In this document: positions 1 through 9,557 of the stretch, one piece after another
How positions within the stretch are numbered: the first letter of the stretch is position 1
Layout of the letters: each line of letters begins with the position of its first letter
DNA from: Lewinellaceae bacterium
GTDB lineage: Bacteria; Bacteroidota; Bacteroidia; Chitinophagales; Saprospiraceae
NCBI GenBank assembly: GCA_020636325.1
Contig: JACJYC010000018.1
Location: 102,321-166,320 of the forward strand
Length of the DNA: 64,000 nucleotides
Direction: 5' to 3'
Position numbers and translations under genes: made by a program
Notes under the pieces: generated by a model
Seen by the model: only the letters and a program-made list of their open reading frames with translations
Databases searched by the model: none
Told to the model about the DNA's origin: nothing

Positions 1-1
1 A

Positions 2-259
2 GTGGTCACGGTGGCCTTCCGCGGCCGGCCGAATACCCGGTCCTTCGGCGAGCCGACCGGCGGTTATTCCACCGGCAATCAGAATTTCAAACTCAGCGAC
101 GGCGCGATGGCTTTTATTGCCGCCTCCGTTTATGCCGACAGGGATTTGAACCTGTATGGCAAAAAGATCGCGCCGGATGAGGTGATCCCAATCGGATCAG
201 ACGGCGCCGGTGATCCGGTACTTAAGCGGGCGCTGGAATGGCTGGTAAAGCACAAGTAA
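2..259 (+). CDS. S41 family peptidase, C-terminal fragment (cut by window edge)
   Basis: Only the last 85 residues are present; the gene begins before the window. The fragment aligns by eye with the C-terminus of the S41 peptidase at 10592-12064: both share a G(E/Q)PT.G..TGN.NF.L.DGA segment, a conserved ADR pair and a final D(P)V...AL.W. stretch. In S41 (C-terminal processing/tricorn-like) proteases this is the strand region after the catalytic serine, which itself lies outside the window, so activity cannot be judged. It is probably an exported or periplasmic enzyme, like its paralogue. The next gene is on the other strand and ends at 323. Confidence 0.7.
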   Translation: MVTVAFRGRPNTRSFGEPTGGYSTGNQNFKLSDGAMAFIAASVYADRDLNLYGKKIAPDEVIPIGSDGAGDPVLKRALEWLVKHK

Positions 260-322
260 GATTGCGCCCTGTTTCCAATGGACGCATAAGCTGCCAATTG
301 CAATCCCGGTGAAGCCCTGAGA

Positions 323-1636
323 TCACTTGCCGGCGGCTCTTTTCAGTTGCAGGCCTGCCACCAGAAAGTCAAACAAGCTTTGCAGGTAGTTCTCTTCGGC
401 TTCGCGGACCCGGTTTTCGGTATCTTTCAACTCGGACAAAAGGCGTGTACCCTGCCGGAAACGCACCTGATCGGTATCGAACAGCTGACGCGCCAGGTCG
501 AGGCTTTTCTCGGTCTGCTCGAGGGTTTGGCCGGCCAGGTCAAAATTTGTGCGGGCATTGGCCAGTTCATTGGCAAAAGCTGCGGATAGTCGCGCTGTTT
601 CGGTCTGGCTGATCATCTGTTGCAACCGGAGATCTTCCTGCCTGAGCCGCGATTGGCGGCCGTCGTATAGCGGCATGGAGGCCCGGATGCCGATGTAGCT
701 GTACGGAAACCAGGTGCCGGCGGCAAAGGGGTTGGGCTGATCGTGCAGTTGCACCACCGAGTAATTGCCGTAGGCGCTCACCACCGGAAGATTGCGTTGC
801 TTTTCCAGTTTTTCTTTCCACGCCAGTACCTGAAAGTTAATGGCCTCGCTTTCCAGTTCAGGGCGAACGGTTGCCTCAGCGCCGGGATCCGATTCCAGGA
901 AGGCCTGCCTGACCGACCGGAGGTCTTCCGCCGGTTCTACCGCCTGGTCGCTTCCGGTCTGATAGCGCAGGTTCTCCAGGCTGACTGCCAGGTTTCGCTT
1001 TGATTTTTCAAGGGCATATTTCGCGTTATCCAGGTCCAGGAGGGCGCGATCCAGGTCGTCCCGGATGGCGGTTCCGCCGGCTATCCGGGTTTTGAGCATA
1101 TCGACGCGGGCCGCAACATTTTCAACCGATTGGGCTGCTAGCCGGGTCTGTTCCCGGTAAAAAACAGCGGCATAGTAGGCCTTTTCAACGGCCTGCCGGA
1201 TATCAACCCTGCTGATTTCCTGCCGGTTTCGGGCAGCTTCAGTGTCCAGATCATTGATGATCTGATTGGTCTTCCGGGTCCCGTCAAAGATCTTTTGGTC
1301 GGCTTGCAGGCTGAAGGAATGATTAAACGGCGTTCCGATCCTGAATTCCCGGACCTCATCCGCAGGCACGTTGGGCAGACCGAATTCGCCGATGGGCAGC
1401 ACACTGGTTTGCAATTGGGTGTTCCAACGCAGATCCCCCGAAAGACTGACGCTGGGGCGCCATTCCGCACGAAGATGTTCGTTCTGACGCTCGGCCAGCC
1501 GGACTTCCAATGTTGCCGACTTCAGTTCCGGCCTGTTCTGCTCACTCAGGGCGATGGCCTCAGCCAGGGTCAGGGATTGACCGCTTAACAGCGCGGTCAT
1601 ACTATTCAGGACAGCTAAAAGAAGGTATTTTCTCAT
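323..1636 (-). CDS. TolC-like outer membrane efflux factor
   Basis: A 437-residue protein that would form the outer-membrane channel of a tripartite efflux pump. I start it at ATG 1636 because the residues that follow (MRKYLLLAVLNSMTALLSGQ) form a good signal peptide; an upstream in-frame ATG at 1672 would put 12 unsuitable residues in front. The mature protein begins with the typical TolC opening LTLAEAIALSEQNRPEL and is rich in long amphipathic helices with heptad-like A/L/R/E spacing, in two halves of about 200 residues each, as expected for the outer membrane efflux protein family. It is the last gene of a four-gene minus-strand operon, 32 bp after the permease. The substrate is unknown. 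Confidence 0.9.
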   Translation of the reverse strand: MRKYLLLAVLNSMTALLSGQSLTLAEAIALSEQNRPELKSATLEVRLAERQNEHLRAEWRPSVSLSGDLRWNTQLQTSVLPIGEFGLPNVPADEVREFRIGTPFNHSFSLQADQKIFDGTRKTNQIINDLDTEAARNRQEISRVDIRQAVEKAYYAAVFYREQTRLAAQSVENVAARVDMLKTRIAGGTAIRDDLDRALLDLDNAKYALEKSKRNLAVSLENLRYQTGSDQAVEPAEDLRSVRQAFLESDPGAEATVRPELESEAINFQVLAWKEKLEKQRNLPVVSAYGNYSVVQLHDQPNPFAAGTWFPYSYIGIRASMPLYDGRQSRLRQEDLRLQQMISQTETARLSAAFANELANARTNFDLAGQTLEQTEKSLDLARQLFDTDQVRFRQGTRLLSELKDTENRVREAEENYLQSLFDFLVAGLQLKRAAGK

Positions 1637-1668
1637 TTTAAATACAATTGCTTGGTGAAAAGCGGAGA

Positions 1669-2787
1669 TCATTGCCGGAAAACCGCAGCCGGCTCCTGGG
1701 AATTGACCCGCCGGATCGCAAACAGGCTCCCCCCGACGGCAATGAACAGGGTGATCAGGAACAAAGCCACTTCCATCGGCAGGGTAAAACTGAAAATGGA
1801 ACCAAGAGAAGCCAGCAGACTGCGAAACCCTTCCACCATTACCCTGCCGATGGCATAACCGATAATGGCAAAGATCAAGGCCTGCACCACGATAAGCCGG
1901 CGTACATAGCTGTTGGTAGCTCCCAGCGCCTTGAGTGTGCCATAATCCCGGATCCGGTCGATAGCCGCCGAATACAAGGTGAGGCCAATGATCACAAAAC
2001 CGGCAACGATAGCAAAAAGAATGAGGAAACCGAAGGTGGAAGCAAAGCCCCCCTCCTTGATTGCAATCCGAAAAGTGCTGTCGGAAAGGGCCTGGCCGTC
2101 CCAGGCCCTTGCAAAAGGTATCGCTGCATTGATGGTCCGCACGATCGAAGCCTTATCGGCGCCTGGAAGGGGTTCCACCAGGAAAAAACTGACCTTGTCC
2201 GGTGCAAATCCGGTTATGACCCTGGCCCGGTCAAGCGTGGTAAAACCATAGTCAACGCCGAGCCCCTGGGTCGCACGGGTCTCTCCGGCTTTGAATACCT
2301 GATGGCCATTAATCTCAAAATAGTCGCCGATCCGGACATTTTTCAGGTTTTGACTGAAAATATCCAGAAAAACAGCTCCTTCCGGCAGGAGGTCTTCACG
2401 GTGGGTTCCGGGTTGCATGTTCCAGAGTCCTGCAAAATTGGGGACCTGAACCCCGATGATGGAAAGGGCGGAGGTTTCTCCGTTGGGCAGCCGCACCGAG
2501 CCGGCGCCGACCACCACTTCATGGACCCGCCTCACGCCCTGGAAAGTCGCGACCTGACGGCCGATGCGCACATCCAGGGGTACCGTCCTGTTGGCATCCC
2601 GCGTACTGGCATCCACTACCCAGATATAACTGCTGTTGCTCTCCACCAGGTTACGGATCGAATTGGTCAAAAAGAGAAATACGCCTGCCTGCTGGCCAAC
2701 CAGAAAAACGGAAAAGAAAATTCCTACCGCCGCTCCAATGGATTTCGGCTTATCGTACAGTATGAATCGAATGGCTGTTTGTAGCAT
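1669..2787 (-). CDS. ABC transporter permease, FtsX/DevC-like
   Basis: A 372-residue inner-membrane protein with one transmembrane helix near residues 17-38, a long extracytoplasmic domain (about 40-240) and three C-terminal helices (about 250-275, 290-318 and 335-360), the layout of MacB/FtsX-type permeases. The N-terminal MLQTAIRFILYDKPKSIG and the phrase DYGTLKALGATNSYVRRLI, the cytoplasmic coupling segment, are typical of the DevC/heterocyst-exporter branch. It has no ATPase of its own; that is supplied by 3827-4522. In such mechanotransmission systems the permease does not itself conduct substrate but moves the periplasmic adaptor. It lies 54 bp after the adaptor gene. Confidence 0.88.
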   Translation of the reverse strand: MLQTAIRFILYDKPKSIGAAVGIFFSVFLVGQQAGVFLFLTNSIRNLVESNSSYIWVVDASTRDANRTVPLDVRIGRQVATFQGVRRVHEVVVGAGSVRLPNGETSALSIIGVQVPNFAGLWNMQPGTHREDLLPEGAVFLDIFSQNLKNVRIGDYFEINGHQVFKAGETRATQGLGVDYGFTTLDRARVITGFAPDKVSFFLVEPLPGADKASIVRTINAAIPFARAWDGQALSDSTFRIAIKEGGFASTFGFLILFAIVAGFVIIGLTLYSAAIDRIRDYGTLKALGATNSYVRRLIVVQALIFAIIGYAIGRVMVEGFRSLLASLGSIFSFTLPMEVALFLITLFIAVGGSLFAIRRVNSQEPAAVFRQ

Positions 2788-2841
2788 AGCTGTTATTGAT
2801 CAAGGGTTGTGGCAGATGTCCGTTCAATCCCTGAGGATCCA

Positions 2842-3810
2842 TCATTCACCTCCGATATAGATGAGGCATTCTACGCGAGCGCCGAGCAGGACTTTTGAGG
2901 GGTCATCCAGTTCAACCCTCACCTCTCTGACCCTCCGATCTTCCAGGTTATTGGCACTGTCGGTAAAAAGTGATTTTTTTCTCAGGTAGGGCGATGCCAG
3001 TATCACCGTGCCTCCGGTCAGGATCTCGTTGCGGCCCTGCGGTCGGATAGTTGCCCTTTGGCCGACCTTGATCTTGTCGGCAAAAAGTTCATCGATTTCC
3101 GTAAGCGCCATGGTTTTGCCATTGGGAGCAAACTGGCCGACAACGGTATTCTCGGACAAGAATTCTCCGGGTCTGGCATCTACCGTCAGGAACACGCCAT
3201 CGGCGGGCGCCTTTACCCTTTTTCTGTCTTTGAGGGTCTGGTAATAGGCGACCTCTGCCTGCAGTTCCGCCAAACGGGTTTGTTGCTCAACAACGGCAAC
3301 TTTCTGGCCGGCAAGCCTGGCTTCGAGCTCCTCCAAAAGCGCACGGCTGTCCTCCAGTTCTTTTCGGGTCAGGGCATTCCCCTGTTCCAGCGTCTGGTTG
3401 CGCTCCACATCCCGGCGGGCTTTGTCTAATTGCACCTGCAGTACTGCTGCATCGGCACGCGCTACCTCCACTGATTCCTTTTGGGTGGCCGCCCTGGCAT
3501 TGGCCTGCCGGAGCTGGGCAGCCTCCAGGTCATCGTCCAATACCACAATTATTTCGCCCTTTTTCACCGGGCTGCCCGCCTCAACCCGTACTTCCCGGAT
3601 AATTCCGCCGGATTCGGCGGCAACCTGCACAATGCGGCCGACCGGTTCAATAACGGCAATGCCCAATACATCCGAGGGCACCGTGATCGGATCAGTCGAG
3701 GCGCTATCAGCAGCCATACCCCCATCGTGTTGATCCGCAACCTGGTCGTTTCCGTTGGTGCAGGACCAGAACAGGGGGAAGAGGAACAGCAAAATGATTA
3801 GATTTTTCAT
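2842..3810 (-). CDS. HlyD/MacA-type periplasmic adaptor lipoprotein
   Basis: A 322-residue membrane fusion protein linking the ABC permease to the TolC-like channel. I choose ATG 3810 because the residues after it form a lipoprotein signal (IILLFLFPLFWSC, lipobox cysteine at residue 17); an upstream start at 3888 would overlap the ATPase gene and add 26 basic residues. Domains in order: a biotinyl-lipoyl-like half (about 50-80, with GGIIREVRVEAGSPVKKGE), a coiled-coil hairpin (about 85-185, rich in A/R/E/Q), the second lipoyl half (RVKAPADGVFLTVDARPGE) and a beta-barrel. Family knowledge assigns the role; the cargo is not visible. Confidence 0.88.
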   Translation of the reverse strand: MKNLIILLFLFPLFWSCTNGNDQVADQHDGGMAADSASTDPITVPSDVLGIAVIEPVGRIVQVAAESGGIIREVRVEAGSPVKKGEIIVVLDDDLEAAQLRQANARAATQKESVEVARADAAVLQVQLDKARRDVERNQTLEQGNALTRKELEDSRALLEELEARLAGQKVAVVEQQTRLAELQAEVAYYQTLKDRKRVKAPADGVFLTVDARPGEFLSENTVVGQFAPNGKTMALTEIDELFADKIKVGQRATIRPQGRNEILTGGTVILASPYLRKKSLFTDSANNLEDRRVREVRVELDDPSKVLLGARVECLIYIGGE

Positions 3811-3826
3811 CGGCTTGTTTGCTTTT

Positions 3827-4522
3827 CTATTTTTCGTCCGGGCTTTCATTTTCCTGATTGCTGATGATCGCTCCGTTTTCCACCTCAAGCACCCGGTGTG
3901 CGTAGGGGATCAAGCGCGGGTCGTGGGAGACCACGGCCACCGATTTGCCGGAATCGGCAAGCCCGCGAAGTTCTTTCATCACTACCCCAAGTGAGTTTTT
4001 ATCCAGTGAAGCGGTAGGTTCATCGCAGAGTACCATTTTCGGATTGGTCACCAATGCCCTGGCAATAGCGATGCGCTGCTGCTGGCCGCCGGAGAGTTGT
4101 TTCGGAAGATTTTTCCTGCGGTCGGTCATACCCACCAGTTCGAGGGCGTAGTTGACCCGCTGTTTGCGCTCTTTTCTCCCGACGCCTTGTAACTTGAGCG
4201 GCATCGCAACATTATCTTCAGCCGAAAGCGGAGCAAGCAAGTTGAAATTCTGGAAAACGAACCCAATGGCATTTAACCGTAACGCCGCCAATTCACGGGG
4301 CTTGAGCTTATTGACCTGTTTACCGTCCACCCACAAATCCCCGAAACTGGGATAAATAACGCAACCCAACAGGGAAAGCAGCGTGGTTTTACCAGAACCG
4401 GAGGGGCCCATGATCAGCAGAAGCTCACCTTCGTTCAGCACCAGATCGGTAGGCTGCAACGCCACAATCGTTTGGTCGCCGGACTTGTACTGCTTGCCCG
4501 CACCTTTCAATGTCGCGATCAT
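3827..4522 (-). CDS. ABC transporter ATP-binding protein (LolD/MacB/DevA type)
   Basis: A 231-residue ATPase that powers the efflux system encoded downstream. Visible motifs are Walker A GPSGSGKT (residues about 39-46), Q-loop FQNFN, signature LSGGQQQR, Walker B MVLCDEPTASLD and the switch histidine in VVSHD. These place it in the MacB/LolD group, which works with FtsX-like permeases. It is the first gene of the operon; the adaptor begins 16 bp after its stop. The stretch 4523-4600 upstream is A/T-rich and is the likely promoter zone, but no clear TAnnTTTG box was found there. Confidence 0.92.
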   Translation of the reverse strand: MIATLKGAGKQYKSGDQTIVALQPTDLVLNEGELLLIMGPSGSGKTTLLSLLGCVIYPSFGDLWVDGKQVNKLKPRELAALRLNAIGFVFQNFNLLAPLSAEDNVAMPLKLQGVGRKERKQRVNYALELVGMTDRRKNLPKQLSGGQQQRIAIARALVTNPKMVLCDEPTASLDKNSLGVVMKELRGLADSGKSVAVVSHDPRLIPYAHRVLEVENGAIISNQENESPDEK

Positions 4523-4817
4523 GAAACAATATTTTCATACAAAACATAAAGTTTTTATTATTGTTTTGAAATCGGGAGCCCTGAGAAGTGCGGGTTGATC
4601 TGCGGGATGCAAGGAATTTTTAACCAGGATCGGGCTCAACAGGCAATTGACCTGACCCGCCTTGCGGGGCAATCCTCAATCTTGCAGCAGGCGGATTTTG
4701 ATGCGCTCTGTCCCGATAACCCGGAGGAAGGAAAGAGCCAATAGGCACAAACCATGCCGAAATAAACCCGGGTGCAACCAAAAACCATTATTTTGCCGGC
4801 ACCAAAACCAATTTCAC

Positions 4818-5795
4818 ATGAACTCCGCCATTGAAACCGCCATTCAACGATTCCGATCCCACTATGACGACCGGCTGGGGTCCGTCTCCGTAATTACCCC
4901 CGAGACCCCCGGATTCAAGCATACCGTATTGTTTGACCACAGCGATCTTAAAGCGGATAACGGCCCCCGCATATTCCACCATGGGGATAAAACGGCGGAT
5001 GTCATCGTTTTGACCCACGGTTACACCGATTCGCCGTACTACCTTCAGGCGGTGGCCCGCAGGTTTTACGAAGCCGGATTGAATGTGGTGATGCCGCTGC
5101 TGCCCGCCCACGGCCTGAAAAACCCGGGAGAGGCTTTGCAGGACAAATCCCTCGATTCACAATGGAAGAACACTATAGACAACGCCATTGAAACGGCGGC
5201 CTTCCTGGGGGACCGCCTGTCCATTGGCGGCTTTTCCACCGGCGGCGCACTGAGCATCAACAAGGTCCTTCGGGATGAAAGCGGTTTGATCTCAGGCGGC
5301 CTTTTCCTTTTTTCGGCCGCTATCGGCCTGGGCGACCTGAATGAGGCGGCCAGCAAACTCGGATTTTTGCAAACCATCATCAAACTGATCGAAGGGGAAA
5401 CCAAAGGCGAGGGCCGGGATCCGTATAAATATCCCGAGATGTCGGCTACAGGCGGCATCGAAGTCGGCAATATCGTCAATGAGAACAACCGGCGACTGGA
5501 CGGCGGAAAGGAAAAAACCAGGGTGAAGATACCGGTCTTTGCCGCCCATTCCGCGCACGATAAAACAGCCAGGCTCGGCGGCCTGATCAGCTTCATGGAA
5601 GATCACGTGGACAACGGCGCTTCGGTCATCATATCCGAATCCGTCGAACACGCCTGCCTCCCGCTGGAAAAGGATATTTTGCTCAACGATCAATTTGACA
5701 ATGAGCTTTCCTATCCGCCGGTGGCCAATCCCAAGTTTCAATGGATGATGGAAGGCGCCTTGTCGTTCTTTGAAAAAGAAGTAAGGAATAAATAA
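4818..5795 (+). CDS. alpha/beta hydrolase (carboxylesterase-like)
   Basis: A 325-residue cytoplasmic hydrolase with no signal peptide. I start it at ATG 4818 because the 52 codons upstream in the same frame are rich in R/K/C/P and look non-coding. The catalytic triad can be read directly: nucleophile Ser140 in GFSTGG, Asp248 in AAHSAHDKT and His278 in SVEHACL. The segment VIVLTHGYTDSPYYLQAVAR carries the oxyanion-hole HG motif. Length and motifs match the carboxylesterase/monoacylglycerol-lipase-like group; the natural ester is unknown. The gene stands alone, divergent from the efflux operon and 61 bp upstream of the oxidoreductase gene. Confidence 0.85.
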   Translation: MNSAIETAIQRFRSHYDDRLGSVSVITPETPGFKHTVLFDHSDLKADNGPRIFHHGDKTADVIVLTHGYTDSPYYLQAVARRFYEAGLNVVMPLLPAHGLKNPGEALQDKSLDSQWKNTIDNAIETAAFLGDRLSIGGFSTGGALSINKVLRDESGLISGGLFLFSAAIGLGDLNEAASKLGFLQTIIKLIEGETKGEGRDPYKYPEMSATGGIEVGNIVNENNRRLDGGKEKTRVKIPVFAAHSAHDKTARLGGLISFMEDHVDNGASVIISESVEHACLPLEKDILLNDQFDNELSYPPVANPKFQWMMEGALSFFEKEVRNK

Positions 5796-5856
5796 AATTC
5801 CATGTCCCTTTACGCTACTTTTTCTATTTTGGCCATTTCAACCAACTTTTACCATC

Positions 5857-7257
5857 ATGGCCCGTTCCAAATCCACCCGCAGAAAATTCCTTCGCCAGAT
5901 CGGCGCATCTTCCTTCCTCCTTTCAACAGCGGCCCTGAGCGACCTCGCAGCGCAGGAAACCTACGAACGCCACGTACTTGAAGCCCCCAAAAGAATCAGC
6001 GCCAACGACAAGGTCCGCATAGCCCTCATCGGAGCCGGTATTCAGGGGCATAACGACCTTCAGACCGCGCTCAAAGTCCCCGGTGTGGAACTGGCCGCCG
6101 CCTGCGATCTCTACACCGGTCGCCTCGAACGGCTCAGGGAACTTCATGGCAAAGACCTATTCGTCACCCGAGACTACCGCGAAATCCTCGAAAGATCCGA
6201 TATCGATGCCGTGATCCTGGCTACGGCTGACCACTGGCACGCCCGGATTGCTGTTGACGCGCTCAAAAAGGGCAAGCATATCTATTGCGAGAAGCCCATG
6301 GTGCAGAAAATCAAAGAAGGCCTCCCCCTGGTCAAAGCCTGGCGCGAATCGGGCCGGACCATGCAGGTCGGCAGCCAGGGTATCAGCGGTCTGCACACCC
6401 AAAAGGCCCGCGAGCTCTTCCAGGCCGGCGAGATCGGCAGGATCAACTGCATTGAGGCCACTTACGACCGGCAAAGCGCCCTCGGCGCCTGGCAATATAC
6501 CATGCCGACCGACGGTTCTCCCGAAACAGTGGATTGGGATCGTTACATCGCCGGCATGCCCAAATCGCCCTATGATCCCAAAAAATTCTTCTGGTGGCGC
6601 AATTACCGCGAATTCGGCACCGGTGTCGCCGGCGACCTCTTCGTGCACCTTCTCACCAGCATCCACGCCATCACGGGTTCCTACGGCCCGACCATGATCG
6701 CCTCCACGGCCGAATTGAGCTACTGGAAGGACGGCCGGAACGTACCCGACGTCATGGTCGCTGTCATGAACTACCCCGAGACCCCGAACCATCCGCAATT
6801 CCAGCTCATGATCCGGGTGAACTTTGCAGCCGGTACCGGTGGTAAAAACCAGATCCGGTTCATCGGCGACGAAGGTTTCATGGAGTACAGCGGCGGCGGT
6901 GTGAAAGTGCAACACAACATTATGCCCAAAGCGCCGGGTATCGGCGGATGGGACGCCCTTTCGACCTACCCTGAGGCCATGCAACAGGAACTGATGAAAA
7001 AATACAACGAAACCTGGTCGGAGGCCGATCGCAAGACCCCTGAAAAACCGCCCGTGGAATACGTGGTGCCGCAAGGACATAACCCCAACCTGGAACATAT
7101 GAACAACTTCATGGACGGCGTCCGGATGAACAAGCCGGTCATCGAAAACCCGGAGGTGGGCTTTCGGGCCGCCGCGCCGTCCATTGCCTGCAACGACAGC
7201 TATTTCAAAAACAGGATCATCCATTGGGATCCGGTGGCGATGAAGGTGGGAAAATAG
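5857..7257 (+). CDS. Gfo/Idh/MocA family oxidoreductase with Tat signal
   Basis: A 466-residue NAD(P)-dependent sugar or cyclitol dehydrogenase of the Gfo/Idh/MocA family. Residues 8-13 are RRKFLR followed by a hydrophobic stretch and an AAQ cleavage site, a twin-arginine export signal, so it folds with its cofactor in the cytoplasm and acts outside the inner membrane. The Rossmann motif is GAGIQG (59-64), and the catalytic EKPM is at 145-148. The C-terminal half holds the substrate-binding alpha/beta domain. Exported members of this family are common in Bacteroidota and Planctomycetes and are usually tied to polysaccharide use; the substrate here is unknown. Confidence 0.9.
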   Translation: MARSKSTRRKFLRQIGASSFLLSTAALSDLAAQETYERHVLEAPKRISANDKVRIALIGAGIQGHNDLQTALKVPGVELAAACDLYTGRLERLRELHGKDLFVTRDYREILERSDIDAVILATADHWHARIAVDALKKGKHIYCEKPMVQKIKEGLPLVKAWRESGRTMQVGSQGISGLHTQKARELFQAGEIGRINCIEATYDRQSALGAWQYTMPTDGSPETVDWDRYIAGMPKSPYDPKKFFWWRNYREFGTGVAGDLFVHLLTSIHAITGSYGPTMIASTAELSYWKDGRNVPDVMVAVMNYPETPNHPQFQLMIRVNFAAGTGGKNQIRFIGDEGFMEYSGGGVKVQHNIMPKAPGIGGWDALSTYPEAMQQELMKKYNETWSEADRKTPEKPPVEYVVPQGHNPNLEHMNNFMDGVRMNKPVIENPEVGFRAAAPSIACNDSYFKNRIIHWDPVAMKVGK

Positions 7258-7296
7258 GATCTGACAATCAATAAGCTTTTTCCGGGAAACGATCCG

Positions 7297-7304
7297 TAAT
7301 TTTG
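7297..7304 (+). promoter_or_regulatory. putative Bacteroidota -7 promoter box
   Basis: TAATTTTG fits the Bacteroidota primary-sigma consensus TAnnTTTG and lies 26 bp before the ATG of the secreted esterase-like gene at 7331. No convincing -33 TTTG was seen at the usual 19-20 bp spacing, so the call is tentative. Confidence 0.3.
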
Positions 7305-7330
7305 GCGCTCATCCAAGTGCGTAATCACCT

Positions 7331-9508
7331 ATGAAAAAACTCGTTCTGATCCTTTCCGGATTGTTGCTGGCAATGGTCGCCTTTGCGCAGACCAATGTGC
7401 GGGCCTGGTATGCACAGGGCCAGGTCTGGATCATTTGGCAGACTCAACAGCCTTACCCGCAGACTTTCGGGATTTACAAAAAAGCCCAACCGTTTACCAA
7501 TACAACCCAGGCTACCGTGATCGGCAGGCCTTTTGCATACGAATACTTTCCGGGGGCTTTCATCAGCCAGACCGGCAATCCCGGATTTCGGTACAAGGTT
7601 CCTCAGCCTGACGGAAGTCTGTATACGCTGGCCGAAGGGGAAGCGCTTTTTGTCGAAACCGTCATGTCCGGCGGTTCTGCCTATTATGCAGTTGCGAAAT
7701 GGGGCGCAACGGGCGTTACGGCGGGCGTAAATATAACCGACTCCGCTGTGACCTATATTTACGACCCCGTCAATGACCCTGTAGCTTGTCACCTGCAGCA
7801 TTCCCTGGTCACGCAGGAAGGTTTCAAGACCAACTGGTACGGCTTATGGTTACTGGGCAGACAAGATCAGGAAGCCGGTCGGCCCGATTTTCCAGTGATG
7901 GCAAATGCCTATAAAAATGGAATGCCCGCTATGTTTATTGTCAGCGAGGCCATGGCCATGGATACGACCGGCGCCAAAAGGATTCCCTGCACCAACTGGC
8001 TTCATGGCGGCGGCGGTTCGGCGATACAGCATGTTGCCGGAACCACCGATCATTTCAACATTATTCCGCTGAAAGGAATCTCCGTTTCTCACAATGATGA
8101 TTTCCCTCACCTCACCCTTGAGGCCGGAGACACCCTTTTTTCTCCGGCCCGTACCCAATGGTTCGGCTGGTCAAAATTCCACAATCCATTTGATCCCGGT
8201 TATCGGGCAGATTTGGGTGATACGCTGGTCAATTACGTCCAACGCAGGATACTTTGGACCAATCGTTGGTTGATCCGAAACTATCGCGTTGACCCCGACC
8301 GGGTTGCCATACAAGGATACAGTATGGGATCAGGCGGGGCAGCCGCATTGGGCAAACTCGCACCAGAACAATTTTCGACCGTTTGCGCATTCAATAACGG
8401 ATTCCGTCGGCAAGACGATGAAACCATTACCCCCGTATTGGGCACCGTGGCAGGCAACCTGCCGACCAATCTCCGGTATCCCGACGGGCTTCCGGTCCGG
8501 ATCAATGAAGTCTTTGATCTGAACACGCAGATTTCCGGCGCCAGGGATCTTCCCTTATTCAGAACATGGGCAGGCAAAAACGACAATAACGGCCGTATGC
8601 ACTGGGGGCCCGATCTCGTAGCGCAGTACCGGGCGGCCGACAGCCTCGGGTGGGGAGTACAGATCAGTTGGGACGAACGGCCGCATACCTACGAAACGCT
8701 TGGATTCCATTGGATACAGGGTTACCAGATCAGCGCACAAACTTTCAGGGATAATCTTGCCTACCAGGAACTTTTCAACAGTAAACAATCCTTCCCTGCA
8801 TTTTTCAACCATCGTCTCGACCCTAAAAACAACGATCCGGGAGCCGGTATGCCGGGCATCAATACCGGCGACGGGGATAACTGGGGTACCTGGGGCGGCT
8901 GGCACAACTGGGATCCGGATGCCGTCATCGATGAACCGGACCGGTGGGAAGTCACCGCCTGGCTGACCGACGGCGCGCCTTTTGCCAACGACAATTGCCC
9001 ATACGACCAACTGACCGCCGACCTGGCCGTCCGGAAACCGCAACAATTCAAACCCGCTGCCGGGGAAAATGTACATTGGGAAGTCATTGATCTAAACAAC
9101 AATGAGGTCCTCCAAAGCGGAAATGCCGTTGTAAAAGCGGATTCGCTGGTCGTGATTCCGCAGGTCGCCGTATACCGGGAGTCGATCCGGAAGGTGCGCA
9201 TTGAGGTAACGCCAATGAACGTGGCCACCTTTCAGGAACCCGGATCAAGAGTCCTGACTGATTTATCTATTGCCCCGAACCCCTCGAAAGGAGAAGCGCG
9301 GATGTCGGTTTTCGTACCGGAACAAACGGCGGCTGTTATTGCAGCAGTTTCAACGACCGGCTTGAAGGCCCTGTTCAATTATCGCCTTCTCCCGGGTAAA
9401 AATGAGATCTCCCTGGCGTCGTTCAATCATTTGCCGGCAGGCCTGTACTTCCTGGAACTGACCGTCGCAGGTGATCGGCAGGTGATCAAGTGGGTCAAAT
9501 CTGATTAG
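7331..9508 (+). CDS. T9SS-secreted esterase/hydrolase-like protein
   Basis: A 725-residue secreted protein. Residues 1-20 are a signal peptide ending in AFAQ. A central alpha/beta-hydrolase-like region contains GYSMGSGG (Ser331) after RVAIQ, the nucleophile elbow expected for poly(3-hydroxybutyrate) depolymerase-like or feruloyl-esterase-like enzymes. The first ~150 residues look like a fibronectin-type accessory region (a GIYKKAQPF phrase). The last ~80 residues begin LSIAPNPSKGEA and end in a G.YFLELTV...VIKWVKSD strand pattern, the type A C-terminal sorting domain of T9SS substrates, so the protein should end up on the surface or outside. The substrate is not predictable. Confidence 0.75.
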   Translation: MKKLVLILSGLLLAMVAFAQTNVRAWYAQGQVWIIWQTQQPYPQTFGIYKKAQPFTNTTQATVIGRPFAYEYFPGAFISQTGNPGFRYKVPQPDGSLYTLAEGEALFVETVMSGGSAYYAVAKWGATGVTAGVNITDSAVTYIYDPVNDPVACHLQHSLVTQEGFKTNWYGLWLLGRQDQEAGRPDFPVMANAYKNGMPAMFIVSEAMAMDTTGAKRIPCTNWLHGGGGSAIQHVAGTTDHFNIIPLKGISVSHNDDFPHLTLEAGDTLFSPARTQWFGWSKFHNPFDPGYRADLGDTLVNYVQRRILWTNRWLIRNYRVDPDRVAIQGYSMGSGGAAALGKLAPEQFSTVCAFNNGFRRQDDETITPVLGTVAGNLPTNLRYPDGLPVRINEVFDLNTQISGARDLPLFRTWAGKNDNNGRMHWGPDLVAQYRAADSLGWGVQISWDERPHTYETLGFHWIQGYQISAQTFRDNLAYQELFNSKQSFPAFFNHRLDPKNNDPGAGMPGINTGDGDNWGTWGGWHNWDPDAVIDEPDRWEVTAWLTDGAPFANDNCPYDQLTADLAVRKPQQFKPAAGENVHWEVIDLNNNEVLQSGNAVVKADSLVVIPQVAVYRESIRKVRIEVTPMNVATFQEPGSRVLTDLSIAPNPSKGEARMSVFVPEQTAAVIAAVSTTGLKALFNYRLLPGKNEISLASFNHLPAGLYFLELTVAGDRQVIKWVKSD

Positions 9509-9557
9509 CCGCTGAGTTGCTTGTCGAAGCATAATTGCGCCATTCAGGTATGCGAAT

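Noticed and set aside
1648..2784. Plus-strand frame of 378 codons opposite the efflux permease
   Set aside because: Antisense shadow of a gene with a clear family assignment; the translation is rich in charged and proline residues and resembles no protein.
6157..7224. Minus-strand frame of 355 codons opposite the Gfo/Idh/MocA gene
   Set aside because: His- and Gly-rich shadow translation; the plus strand has complete Rossmann and EKPM motifs.
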